60,664 nt of DNA from Deltaproteobacteria bacterium (GCA_019308905.1 JAFDHF010000012.1:1-60664), one strand, 5' to 3'. Positions 26,313-34,120 are shown, counted from the first letter of the stretch. The notes: generated by a model not told the origin, from the sequence alone. Numbers and translations are program-made.

Positions 26313-27281
26313 CTATGCATTATCCTTTCTGGGTATCAGGCCTGCTGCCTTCTTTGCCAGAATCCTGTCGGTGACAGGCCCCATGGCATAGAGGGGGCTC
26401 TGCTCAACGTAGAATTCAGGCTCCGAGCATCCCTGGCAGGGAGCTCCTGCATCGATGCAGAAGCTGATCCCGTTGTTCCACCTCCGGATAGGGCAGTCCG
26501 AGTAAGTCTCAGGCCCCTTGCAGCCCTTCTCGAGGAGACACCACTCTTTCTGCTTCGGGTCGTTCCAATCCGTCAGGAACTCCTCCTCGTCAAAATGAGC
26601 ACGGCGCCGGCAGTTGTCGTGAACCGACGTACCGAAGTACATCAAGGGCCGCCCCAGCTTGTCCAGGGGTGGCGCCTTGTGGGTTACCAGGAAGTAGACG
26701 ATGGTGCCCATGAGATGGTCCATGTGGACAGGACACGTGGAGAGGTTGATGACCGTCTTGCCCGGGAGGATCTTGCTTACCGGAAGTCCCTTTGTGGGGG
26801 TTCCTTTCGGGATGCCCCCGAAGGCCGCACAGGCTCCGACGGCGACGATGGCTGCGGCCCTGTCCGCGGTCTCCTTGACGATCTCTCGGAAGGGGCGCCC
26901 GCCGACCATGCAGAAGCGGTCGTCCGCACCCGGGATGGAGCCCTCCACGACGAGCAGGTAGCCTCCCTGCCTGATCGCCTCCTCGCGGGCCTCTTCTGCG
27001 ATACGGCCCGATGCCGCCATGATCGTCTCATGATACCTGATCGATATCTTGTCGAGGATCAAGCTGGCCGGTGAAGGGTTCTCTATGCTGATGAGAGAGA
27101 TGGTGCATCCCGCACAATCCTGCCCCTCCAGCCAGATCACGGGGGGCTTCCCAGCAGCAGCCTGCAAGGCTTGGGCGATTTTGTCGGCGGTAAAGATCTC
27201 CGAAAGGCCCAATGCTGCAGCCGTCCCGGCACAAAACTTCAAGAAGTCCCGCCTGGATAGACCATGGAATATCTCAGCCAT
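26313..27281 (-). CDS. periplasmic [NiFe] hydrogenase small subunit, Tat-exported
   Basis: A 322-aa electron-transfer subunit. The Tat signal SRRDFLKF at residues 9-16 and a hydrophobic stretch to about residue 30 are followed by the proximal [4Fe-4S] ligands (CAGC at 56-59, then VGACAAFGG and LSTCPVH). The distal and medial ligands lie in HDNCRRRAHF, CLLEKGCKGP, SDCP, FCIDAGAPCQGC. Medial-cluster position 'WPV' of standard enzymes reads FCI here, giving a fourth Cys. The extra cysteines of oxygen-tolerant enzymes are absent (CAGCT, not CTCC). The C-terminus ends in a charged tail without a membrane anchor, so the enzyme is soluble in the periplasm. It starts at ATG 27281 behind GGAGAGGAGGT. 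Confidence 0.97.
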   Translation of the reverse strand: MAEIFHGLSRRDFLKFCAGTAAALGLSEIFTADKIAQALQAAAGKPPVIWLEGQDCAGCTISLISIENPSPASLILDKISIRYHETIMAASGRIAEEAREEAIRQGGYLLVVEGSIPGADDRFCMVGGRPFREIVKETADRAAAIVAVGACAAFGGIPKGTPTKGLPVSKILPGKTVINLSTCPVHMDHLMGTIVYFLVTHKAPPLDKLGRPLMYFGTSVHDNCRRRAHFDEEEFLTDWNDPKQKEWCLLEKGCKGPETYSDCPIRRWNNGISFCIDAGAPCQGCSEPEFYVEQSPLYAMGPVTDRILAKKAAGLIPRKDNA

Positions 27282-27445
27282 AACGTACCTCCTCTCCTGT
27301 GTTGTCTTCCACGAGCCTCCTCCTACAGAGTGAATACAGAATGAGACCCTGCTGGGGAATAAGTCTTTGACTGATTTTTTTGTGGGTCTTTTGCCTACAC
27401 GGCGGGGAGGGTATCGGACCGCCACCCGGGGTGCTGTCCGTCTTC

Positions 27446-28078
27446 TCAGTCGACGAGGCGGTTCTTTATGGCGTAGTGGGTCAGTTCCGCGTTGCTTTTC
27501 ATCTTCATCTTCTCGAGAATCCGCGACCGGTATGTACTGATGGTTTTTGTACTGAGGGAGAGTTCCTCTGCGATCTTCCTCACCCTTTTCCCCGAAGCGA
27601 TAAGGCACAGAACCTGGAACTCCCGGTCGGAGAGACCCTCGTGGGGCGGCTTTTCCACCCCTTCTTCCAATTCCCCTGCGAGCCTTTCGGCGAGGGAAGG
27701 GGTGATGTACTTCCCGCCCCGGAAGACTTTCCTGATCGCATCGAGGACCTGGTCTGTGCTGCTGCCCTTTGTCAAGTAACCCGACGCCCCTGCCCTCAGT
27801 ACCCGGATCGCATATTGTTCTTCAGGATGGTAGCTCAAGACAACAACCGGCATTTTTGGCTTTTCGATTCTTATCTGTTTCAACACGTCGAGGCCGCCCA
27901 TGCCGGGCATGGTAATGTCCAGGATGACGACGTCGAACTCCTTCTCTCTTATCTTACGGAGTGTCTCATGGCCGTCGTTCGCCTCATCGGTGACTGTCAT
28001 GTCAGGAGCATCTGCAATGATCTGCTTCAGTCCCGTACGGACGATGGGATGATCATCGGCTATGATGACTCGTATCAT
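27446..28078 (-). CDS. NarL/FixJ-type response regulator
   Basis: A 210-aa regulator. It has an N-terminal receiver (MIRVIIADDHPIVRTGLKQI, phospho-Asp in VVILDITMPGMGG, Lys in GYLTKGSS) and a C-terminal LuxR HTH (LSDREFQVLCLIASGKRVRK and LSLSTKTISTYRSRILEKM). It starts at ATG 28078, overlapping the kinase gene by 26 nt, so it is the kinase's partner. It ends 165 nt upstream of the hydrogenase small-subunit gene on the same strand. The hydrogenase operon is a plausible target but the binding site is not visible. Confidence 0.93.
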   Translation of the reverse strand: MIRVIIADDHPIVRTGLKQIIADAPDMTVTDEANDGHETLRKIREKEFDVVILDITMPGMGGLDVLKQIRIEKPKMPVVVLSYHPEEQYAIRVLRAGASGYLTKGSSTDQVLDAIRKVFRGGKYITPSLAERLAGELEEGVEKPPHEGLSDREFQVLCLIASGKRVRKIAEELSLSTKTISTYRSRILEKMKMKSNAELTHYAIKNRLVD

Positions 28079-29864
28079 GGTGATCCGTCTCCTCGTCGAA
28101 GGGCATCGTCACCGTGACTCTGGTTCCTTCTCCCCTGGCGCCGGTGATCTTCACCTTCCCGCCCCATGGATGGACCCGTTCCCGCATCCCGATAAACCCG
28201 AATGAGCCCGGAGCCGTGACCTCCTCTTCGGTGATCCCCTTGCCGTTGTCTTTGACGTCCAGAATCAGCCTGTTGTCTTCCTGTCTCAGGGTAACTTCGA
28301 CCTCGGTTGCCCTTGCGTGGCGAAAGACGTTTGTCAGACTCTCCTGAAAGACACGGAAGACGGCTGTCGATTGTTCCCTGTTCAGGTTCGTTTTCTCACC
28401 GTCGACATTGACTTTGCATCTTATCCCTGTCCGCTCCTGGAACTCTCCAGCCTGCCATTCGATTGCAGCAGGTAGACCGAAGTCGTCCAGAATTCCCGGC
28501 CGCAGCTCGGCCGAAAGCCTCTGCACCCTTTTGGTGGTCTTGTCGATGAGGGATGACATGGATTCGAGCTTTTCCAGTACCGGTCTCTGGTTCCTGGGCA
28601 CCCTCTTTTTCAGCCAAGACACGTCCATCTTGAGAGCCGTAAGGACCTGGCCCAAGTCGTCGTGAATCTCCCGGGAGATGCGGGTCCTCTCCTCCTCGGT
28701 GGCTGCCTGGAGGTGGTTTGACAGCTCGCGCAACTGCTCCCGTGACTTTTCGAGCTGCTCCTGGACGCGGCGGCCTTCAACCTCCCGCTTCTGGAGGGCC
28801 GAGGCCATTTCGTCGAAAGCGAGGGCCAACTGGTTGAGTTCGCCCCGCCCGTGGGCCACACCGCTGCGGGCGTCGAGGTGGCCTGCGGCGAGTTTTCGAG
28901 TCGCATCGACCAGGGTTCTCAAGCGGCGCAGAATAAGCAGGTCCCCTCCAAACCAGACCCCCACGAGGGCCAGAAACACGACGATTCCCAGAGCTGCCAG
29001 GTTTCCTCTCAGGACTCTGTTGGCGGCGGCAAAGGCCGCCTCCTTACGGATACTGAGAATCAGGTATACTTCTCTGCCCTTGAGGGAAGGGCGGACAGGA
29101 GCGAAGGCGTGCAACCAGGTGGTGCCGTCCGGGGCGGAAACCTCGACAAGCCCCCTCTGCTTTTCCAGAACGGCCTTGACGATCTCCCCCTCGTCCAGTC
29201 TTTGCCCGGGCCCGTTCTCTGAATCGGGGTGCCTGGCCAGTATGACCCCCGTGTGATCGATCTGGACCAGGCTCGTTCCTCTGGGCAGTTGCTCCTCCAC
29301 ATCGAACTCGAATCGGTTGAGCCACTTGAGATCAAGGGCCGCAAAGACCACGGCGACTATCCGCCCCCCGGGACAGAGAACAGGGTACGCGGCAATGAGC
29401 ACCGGCTCCCCGGCGACAGGCTCGATCTGATATCCCCCGAGGGTGAACTGGTGTGTTTCGACGGCACGCCTAAACCAGGACCGGTCGGCCACCTTGACGG
29501 GATGGTCGAGGGGCAGGGCGCTGCAGAGTATCTCTCCATCGGAATTGATTGCCCCGAAGTTGACGTAATGGCGATAGCGTTTCAGAAGGCTGGCAAAGAA
29601 GCCATTGCATGCCGGGCGGTCTCCCAGGTGGAGGTACACGAACCGACCCAGGGCTATCAGGGTCTGGCGGCTTCCCTCGATCCACTGTTCTTCGTCCCTG
29701 GCGGCGAGGTTGGCCAGCCGGCGTACGTCACTCTGAAACTCGGCAATGGCAAGTCTTCTTTCTCCCAAGGCTCCGTAAAGCATTGCCACCCACGCCGGGA
29801 TGACGGCAATGAGAACCAGGAGGATCAAACGGACACGAAGACTGGAAAAACCCGAGCGTTTCAC
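28053..29864 (-). CDS. membrane sensor histidine kinase (HisKA_3 / NarX-DesK type)
   Basis: A 603-aa kinase. Transmembrane segment 1 (about 12-31) is followed by a large periplasmic Cache-like sensor domain (about 35-285, with FGAINSDGEILCSALP and VQIDHTGVILARHPD), then transmembrane segment 2 (about 288-311), HAMP (about 312-365), a coiled linker, HisKA_3 with His401 in SREIHDDLGQVLTALK, and an HATPase domain (FQESLTNVFRHA, DNGKGI, GFIGMRERV). It starts at GTG 29864 with GGAGGT six nt upstream. The Cache fold usually senses small organic acids or amino acids; the ligand here is unknown. Confidence 0.92.
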   Translation of the reverse strand: MKRSGFSSLRVRLILLVLIAVIPAWVAMLYGALGERRLAIAEFQSDVRRLANLAARDEEQWIEGSRQTLIALGRFVYLHLGDRPACNGFFASLLKRYRHYVNFGAINSDGEILCSALPLDHPVKVADRSWFRRAVETHQFTLGGYQIEPVAGEPVLIAAYPVLCPGGRIVAVVFAALDLKWLNRFEFDVEEQLPRGTSLVQIDHTGVILARHPDSENGPGQRLDEGEIVKAVLEKQRGLVEVSAPDGTTWLHAFAPVRPSLKGREVYLILSIRKEAAFAAANRVLRGNLAALGIVVFLALVGVWFGGDLLILRRLRTLVDATRKLAAGHLDARSGVAHGRGELNQLALAFDEMASALQKREVEGRRVQEQLEKSREQLRELSNHLQAATEEERTRISREIHDDLGQVLTALKMDVSWLKKRVPRNQRPVLEKLESMSSLIDKTTKRVQRLSAELRPGILDDFGLPAAIEWQAGEFQERTGIRCKVNVDGEKTNLNREQSTAVFRVFQESLTNVFRHARATEVEVTLRQEDNRLILDVKDNGKGITEEEVTAPGSFGFIGMRERVHPWGGKVKITGARGEGTRVTVTMPFDEETDHHDTSHHSR

Positions 29865-29934
29865 TGGTCACCTCCGGGTGAACTCCCGCCGGCCTTTTCC
29901 CCTGGGATTGAGCGGCGGCCGCCAAAGAGCGTCT

Positions 29935-29968
29935 TGTTTCATTAAAACGAAACAGGAATAGAAGTCAA
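29935..29968 (-). promoter_or_regulatory. sigma-70 promoter overlapped by an inverted repeat, before the kinase-regulator operon
   Basis: On the minus strand TTGACT (29963-29968), 16-nt spacer, TTTAAT (29941-29946). A perfect 6-bp inverted repeat TGTTTC-N8-GAAACA (29935-29954) straddles the -10 box. The geometry is that of a repressor or autoregulator site. The kinase GTG lies about 70 nt downstream. Positions read directly; function inferred. Confidence 0.5.
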
Positions 29969-30181
29969 GGGTATGGCTCTGGCGACAACAAAAATGACTC
30001 GGGCCAAGAAACCTTTCCTGGCTCCCTGAAGGGATTTTACTCACCCCGGGACAGATATGGGGTGCAGAGCGGTTTCAGCCGTGTAACAGAGCGTCCGTTT
30101 TTGTAAGTACCGGGAGGGGGCAAATCACCTCTGAGAAAGGGATTCTGTTACGATCAGAGCATGTTACGATTTGGAATATTC

Positions 30182-30197
30182 TGGTATCCGTCTTGCT
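30182..30197 (+). promoter_or_regulatory. sigma-54 (-24/-12) promoter for the secreted protein gene
   Basis: TGGTAT-N5-TTGCT with the GG (30183-30184) and GC (30195-30196) 12 bp apart, as sigma-54 promoters require. The expected start is about 30208 and the gene's ATG is at 30236. The -24 element has T in place of the consensus C (TGGCAC). The preceding 29970-30180 shows nothing else. Confidence 0.55.
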
Positions 30198-30235
30198 GAG
30201 GGTCTCTGAGAATCCATGCTGAGGAGGTATTGAAA

Positions 30236-30745
30236 ATGAAGAGAGTGCTCCTTGTTTTGTGTGTACTTGCATTTGTTGCTGCAGGGTTTGCTTCCGGTGA
30301 AGATCTCATCCCCCCTGAAAGATTGGAACCTGTAGGGATTGAAATCGACCTCGATGACGCCCCCCTCGGTTCGTATTTTCTCGGGAGCGGCCCGGGCTTT
30401 TCAGGGGTATCAGAATGCCCTCTCCCACCGGGGGAGGGGGAATTCTCGGAAGGAGACTATTTTGAAGGTTCGCTGGGTTTGACACCTGTGAGCGGGGTCA
30501 ACCCCGCCGGAAAACCCTCCACGGATACTGACGGGGACGGTCTGACCGATTCGTTCGAGGAAGGACTCAACGATTCCCTGGGATTCATCTACTTTGACCC
30601 GGAAGTCTGGGATACCGACGGGGACGGAACCCCGGATGGAAGAGAAATCTGCCTGTTTTATGAGATCATCCACCACAAAAGAGCCTTTTTCAGGGTGATA
30701 TTCGGCGAGAACCAGGACTGCGAGGGCGGCACCTCTCCCCTATGA
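30236..30745 (+). CDS. secreted protein with Ca-binding thrombospondin type 3-like repeats
   Basis: A 169-aa protein with a clear signal peptide (MKRVLLVLCVLAFVAAGFAS, cleavage soon after). The mature part is acidic and has two calcium-loop motifs, DTDGDGLTDSFEEGLND and DTDGDGTPDGREICLF, of the thrombospondin type 3/dockerin-like type. Such loops usually bind Ca and lie in surface or extracellular proteins. The start is ATG 30236 with AGGAGG eight nt upstream; a TTG two codons earlier is less likely. It stands alone behind a sigma-54 promoter, suggesting tie-in with the motility or surface regulon. Exact function unknown. Confidence 0.75.
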   Translation: MKRVLLVLCVLAFVAAGFASGEDLIPPERLEPVGIEIDLDDAPLGSYFLGSGPGFSGVSECPLPPGEGEFSEGDYFEGSLGLTPVSGVNPAGKPSTDTDGDGLTDSFEEGLNDSLGFIYFDPEVWDTDGDGTPDGREICLFYEIIHHKRAFFRVIFGENQDCEGGTSPL

Positions 30746-31015
30746 CCAAGGAATCAGGGAGGGCAAGTCTCGCGTTGAGTCTTGTTCTCCCTTTGTTTTG
30801 TAAGTGCACTTACTTGAGTTCCATTCCGTTTCCTCCTTACCTCCCCATAACCAAACCTCCCCATCACCTCAACCCTCACCAGGGGGATACCATGTCTATT
30901 CCGAGTCCCGCTGTTCGAGTCTTTTTCCCTTGACAATCCCTCCGAACCTGTTAGATTGAGAATACCCCGTAAGGGGCCGCTGCCATGCATGTGGGAAGAT
31001 CGAAGAGGGGAGTCT

Positions 31016-31591
31016 ATGGAGAGGGGAGTCGGGTATCAGGAACGGAGGAATTCGGTTAGGCGGAGAATGGTCTACCCGGCCATCTACACGCGGCTCGATG
31101 AGAGGGGTAGGCCATATGACGAAAAGCCCTCCAGGTCGATCGATGTCAGTATGGGGGGAATGAGACTTCAGAGCCCTTTCCCGGTCGATCAGGGAGAGAG
31201 ACTCGATATTGACGTTGCCCTGGCCGACCGCCTGATCAGCTGTCGGGGAGAGGTCGTCTACGTGGTCCGGGATGGGTGCGTGGATTTCGAACTGGGCATT
31301 TCGATCAGCGAGATCGCAGAGAGAGACAGGCTGGCCTTGGGCCAAGTCGAGAAGGACCCTTTCGATCTATCCGGTTCCGACCAAGAGGGATTGATCATCC
31401 GGCAGGGACAGATCATGTGCCCGAACTGTGGAGAGGCAATAGGAAGCGTGGGTACGATCAAAGCAATGATTGCCTATTGCAAGGAGTTTCTTGGCCAGTG
31501 CAGTTGCGGGCTGAAGTATGATATCAGGATTTCTTCCCGTGGACGGGCAAACATCTCTTTCCCAGCCAGACGGATCGAGTTGATCTGCTGA
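31016..31591 (+). CDS. PilZ domain protein with C-terminal zinc-ribbon-like segment
   Basis: A 191-aa protein. The N-terminal PilZ domain carries the c-di-GMP-binding signature: ERRNSVRRRM (the RxxxR part) and SIDVSMGGMRLQSP (the D/NxSxxG part), so it should bind c-di-GMP. The C-terminal 70 residues have MCPNCGEAIGS and GQCSCGLKYDI, a CxxC...CxC arrangement that could hold zinc. It starts at ATG 31016 behind GAGGGGAG. It faces tRNA-Ala across a strong hairpin. A second PilZ gene lies 0.8 kb away. Confidence 0.85.
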   Translation: MERGVGYQERRNSVRRRMVYPAIYTRLDERGRPYDEKPSRSIDVSMGGMRLQSPFPVDQGERLDIDVALADRLISCRGEVVYVVRDGCVDFELGISISEIAERDRLALGQVEKDPFDLSGSDQEGLIIRQGQIMCPNCGEAIGSVGTIKAMIAYCKEFLGQCSCGLKYDIRISSRGRANISFPARRIELIC

Positions 31592-31702
31592 GGTTCCTCC
31601 AGGGGTAAGGGCCCTCAAGTGAAGCTCTCCGCGCAAGACACGGGCAACCGGGTGAAGGCGAGTGGAGGGTGTGCAGGACAACGGGGGCAGGGAATTGTCT
31701 TA

Positions 31703-31739
31703 GCCGGAGGGCAGCGGAGTTCACCCGCTGCCCTCCGGC
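31703..31739. terminator. perfect 15-bp stem hairpin between convergent genes
   Basis: GCCGGAGGGCAGCGG (31703-31717), 7-nt loop, and its exact complement (31725-31739). It lies between the PilZ gene (+) and tRNA-Ala (-), which converge. There is no long U-run on either side, so termination efficiency is uncertain. Confidence 0.6.
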
Positions 31740-31747
31740 ATAATCTA

Positions 31748-31823
31748 TGGTGGAGCTGATGGGGATCGAACCCACGACCTTATGACTGCCAGTCATACGC
31801 TCTCCCAGCTGAGCTACAGCCCC
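31748..31823 (-). tRNA. tRNA-Ala (anticodon GGC)
   Basis: Full cloverleaf on the minus strand. Acceptor GGGGCTG pairs with CAGCTCC, the D-arm is GCTC...GAGC, the anticodon loop CTGGCAG contains GGC, and the T-loop is GGTTCGATCC. It ends with discriminator A and an encoded CCA (31748-31750). It reads GCC codons, and GCU by wobble. Confidence 0.96.
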
Positions 31824-31836
31824 AAGTCCAGAAATC

Positions 31837-31865
31837 AGTTTAGCACAGTAGAATAGACTTATCAA
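31837..31865 (-). promoter_or_regulatory. sigma-70 promoter for tRNA-Ala
   Basis: On the minus strand TTGATA (31860-31865), 17-nt spacer, TAAACT (31837-31842), 14 nt upstream of the tRNA 5' end. Confidence 0.55.
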
Positions 31866-31987
31866 GACGGAGGCGGATCTGTTCGGTTCGGGCGGCTTGT
31901 TTCACAATCTGCCTCCCATGACCGGTGGTCTCTTTTTTGCATAGGCGGTATTCGGGAGGTCGAGGTCTCCAGGGAAGGGGAGAGATC

Positions 31988-32386
31988 ATGAAGAGAGTCC
32001 AAAGACCCGCCAATATCGATGACACCCGCACCCACCCCATCCCCGGCCGCAGAGACCGTATATCCAGAAAGGGGCCCAGGAAGCGTCGGGTTGGGAAACT
32101 GGTTATCATCGCCGGCAAGAACGCAGGCAAGGAATACCAGTGCTATTCCCAGACAACGCTGATCGGCCGAACCAGAGAAAATCACATCGCCATTAGAGAT
32201 ACGGCGACTTCACGGAGACACGCCCGCATAGAGCGAAGAGACGACGACTTCATCGTGGAAGACCTGAACAGCACAAACGGGACCCTTCTCAACGGGAACG
32301 CGATTACACGGGAGATTCTCCACCACGGAGACAAGATTCAAATCGGGGAGACGGTTCTTCAGTTTATCCTAGAGGAAAAGGTTTGA
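31988..32386 (+). CDS. FHA domain protein
   Basis: A 132-aa cytosolic protein. After a basic 40-residue N-terminus comes one forkhead-associated domain with the phosphothreonine-binding residues: TLIGRTRENHIAI (Gly-Arg), TSRRHARIERRDD (Ser-x-x-His) and VEDLNSTNGTLLNG (Asn-Gly). It binds phosphorylated Thr proteins as an adaptor. The start is ATG 31988 behind GGGGAGAG. It lies between two PilZ genes and could link Ser/Thr phosphorylation to c-di-GMP output, but no kinase gene is nearby. Confidence 0.88.
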   Translation: MKRVQRPANIDDTRTHPIPGRRDRISRKGPRKRRVGKLVIIAGKNAGKEYQCYSQTTLIGRTRENHIAIRDTATSRRHARIERRDDDFIVEDLNSTNGTLLNGNAITREILHHGDKIQIGETVLQFILEEKV

Positions 32387-32435
32387 CACCGGGGCAGCCC
32401 ATCAGGCAAGGGCTTTCCGGAAAAGAGGAATTTGC

Positions 32436-32768
32436 TCAAACCCGGTGTTCCATGATTGAAGACAGGTACTGCCCGAGAGATAGGCTGTCTTCCGAGGACA
32501 GACCTTCAAAGCGGACTCCGGCTCGTGACCTCTCACCGTCGGAATCGAGGACATAGATAACCCTTCCCCTGCATTTGATGACCTCGGGCTGTATGGCGAT
32601 GGAGATTTCGAGCCCCTCTGACTTCATCAGGGCCGAACGGGTTTCAATCCTCGCCCCGCCCAGACTCAGGTCGAGGGTGGATCCGACCTTTGGCCTGGGA
32701 TAGACGTCGCTGTAGTAGAGAACAGGGTGATAGGCCTCAATTCTGTGGTATCTTCTTCTCTCAGCCAT
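32436..32768 (-). CDS. PilZ domain protein
   Basis: A 110-aa single-domain PilZ protein. Binding signature MAERRRYHRIEA at the N-terminus and STLDLSLGGARIETRSA, so c-di-GMP binding is expected. It starts at ATG 32768 with AGGA six nt upstream; ATG 32774 touches the Shine-Dalgarno and is rejected. It converges on the FHA gene. It is about one domain long, so its output must be through a partner protein. Confidence 0.85.
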   Translation of the reverse strand: MAERRRYHRIEAYHPVLYYSDVYPRPKVGSTLDLSLGGARIETRSALMKSEGLEISIAIQPEVIKCRGRVIYVLDSDGERSRAGVRFEGLSSEDSLSLGQYLSSIMEHRV

Positions 32769-32902
32769 GTGCATTCCTGCCTTTGTTCTCGTTTTTCGAA
32801 CAGTTCTATTGTAGCAATCCAATTGAAAAAATCAACAAAAAAAATCTCCGGTTTTTCTTGGCCCTAGGCCTCCTGGAAGAGTAAGGCGAGATTGGCAGGC
32901 TG

Positions 32903-32932
32903 TTGACAGCGAGGCGTCGAGGTGGCTAATAT
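32903..32932 (+). promoter_or_regulatory. sigma-70 promoter for tRNA-Leu
   Basis: TTGACA (32903-32908), 18-nt spacer, TAATAT (32927-32932), 29 nt upstream of the tRNA start. Perfect -35. Confidence 0.6.
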
Positions 32933-32961
32933 TGTCGTTTGAAGCCTTCTACTAATGAAGG

Positions 32962-33046
32962 GCCTGAGTGGCGGAACTGGTAGACGCAAGGGACTTAAAA
33001 TCCCTTGGGGCCTGTCCCCGTGCCGGTTCGATCCCGGCCTCAGGCA
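32962..33046 (+). tRNA. tRNA-Leu (anticodon TAA)
   Basis: An 85-nt class II tRNA. Acceptor GCCTGAG pairs with CTCAGGC, the anticodon stem is AGGGA/TCCCT with loop CTTAAAA (anticodon TAA), there is a long variable arm (GGGGCCTGTCCCC), and the T-loop is GGTTCGATCC. CCA is not encoded (TCG follows). It reads UUA/UUG. Confidence 0.96.
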
Positions 33047-33287
33047 TCGAAGAGGTCGGGAATCACCCAGTGAGGGTCGGTAAGGGTGTACCGGCCTTTT
33101 TTGCTTTCCGGCTGATTCCTGCACGAAGGGGAGAGATGCGGGCCTGGAGGCCTCACTGCCTGGGGCTCACAAATACCTTGACTTCCCAACAGGATTTGTT
33201 TTAATGACTTGAGAAAGTCTTGACAAGCGAAGAGCGATCTTTGACCCGGGAGCTTCCGGTAGGATGGATTTTGCGGGAGGAACGAAC

Positions 33288-33716
33288 GTGAGGATAGGTA
33301 AGATCTTGGTTGCAATAGACGGCTCGGAGCATGCACAGAGGGCCCTTGATCATGCGTTGAGCCTGGCTCTGAAATACAGGGCAGTGGTTTATCTGGTCCA
33401 TGTGCTCTCCCCGTTGCCCCTTATGACAGAACAGGCGGAAGTCGGGGAAGAGATCGAGGAAAAGCGCCGGGCTCTTGCAGAGGAATTCCTTGAGCAGGCC
33501 GTGCGGCAGGTCGAGAAGAGGGGGGTCAGGAATTTCCAATCCACCTTGCTTCTCGGCGCTCCGGAAAGGATGATAGTCGATTTTGCCGGGAGGAACGGGA
33601 TCGATATGATCGTCATGGGCAGCCGCGGTGCAGGGGCTGTTGAGAACCTTCTGCTCGGCAGCGTTTCCCACAAGGTTTGCCAGCTGGCTCCCTGTACCTG
33701 CGTTACGGTGAAGTAG
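33288..33716 (+). CDS. universal stress protein (UspA family), ATP-binding type
   Basis: A 142-aa Usp. The N-terminal strand with Asp is KILVAIDGSEHAQRALDHAL. The C-terminal nucleotide loop is MIVMGSRGAGAVENLLLGSV (G-x2-G-x9-G-S type), followed by CTCVTVK, so ATP binding is expected. The start is GTG 33288 with GGGAGG eight nt upstream; the in-frame ATG at 33264 lacks a good site. It is independent of the Usp at 16204. Confidence 0.88.
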   Translation: MRIGKILVAIDGSEHAQRALDHALSLALKYRAVVYLVHVLSPLPLMTEQAEVGEEIEEKRRALAEEFLEQAVRQVEKRGVRNFQSTLLLGAPERMIVDFAGRNGIDMIVMGSRGAGAVENLLLGSVSHKVCQLAPCTCVTVK

Positions 33717-33856
33717 GGGGACTCTTGAAGGCGGGAATGGGAAAAGGGATTACGAGGGAAGGACGGGCGGCGACAGATTTCTTGCAGGCTTCGCAGCCCT
33801 GGGCGAATAGTTCTCTGCACCGATATACGCGTGCTTCTACGTGACAGGGAGGCGTC

Positions 33857-34120
33857 ATGCAGATAAAAGAGCTGGTGGAGAAATTGGTCCAGGCGCTTGT
33901 AGACTCTCCAGAAGACGTGAGAGTGGTGGAGACTGAAGGGACGAACATGACGCTCTTGCAGATCAAGGTGTCCAGACAGGACGTAGGGAAACTCATAGGG
34001 AAAAAGGGCAAGAATATCAATGCAGTGAGGACAATCGTGGCTGGGGCCGGCAAGGGCAAGAGATACATCGTGGAAGTGGTCGGAGAGAGCGGATCCGGTC
34101 AGGGGACCGGGAGCCCCTAG
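33857..34120 (+). CDS. khpA: KH domain RNA-binding protein KhpA
   Basis: An 87-aa single type II KH domain with the RNA-binding GxxG loop in VGKLIGKKGKNINAVRTIV. KhpA proteins bind many RNAs, often as a dimer with KhpB. Usually the gene sits in the rpsP-rimM-trmD operon; here it is alone between a Usp gene and sixA. It starts at ATG 33857 behind GGGAGG. Confidence 0.9.
   Translation: MQIKELVEKLVQALVDSPEDVRVVETEGTNMTLLQIKVSRQDVGKLIGKKGKNINAVRTIVAGAGKGKRYIVEVVGESGSGQGTGSP

Noticed and set aside
24769-26391. Open frame of over 500 codons antisense to the hydrogenase large subunit
   Set aside because: Mirror of a highly conserved gene; composition follows the codon bias of the sense strand.
32962-33046. 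tRNA-linked integration site (att) for an island
   Set aside because: No integrase gene and no direct repeat of the tRNA 3' end were seen within the window.
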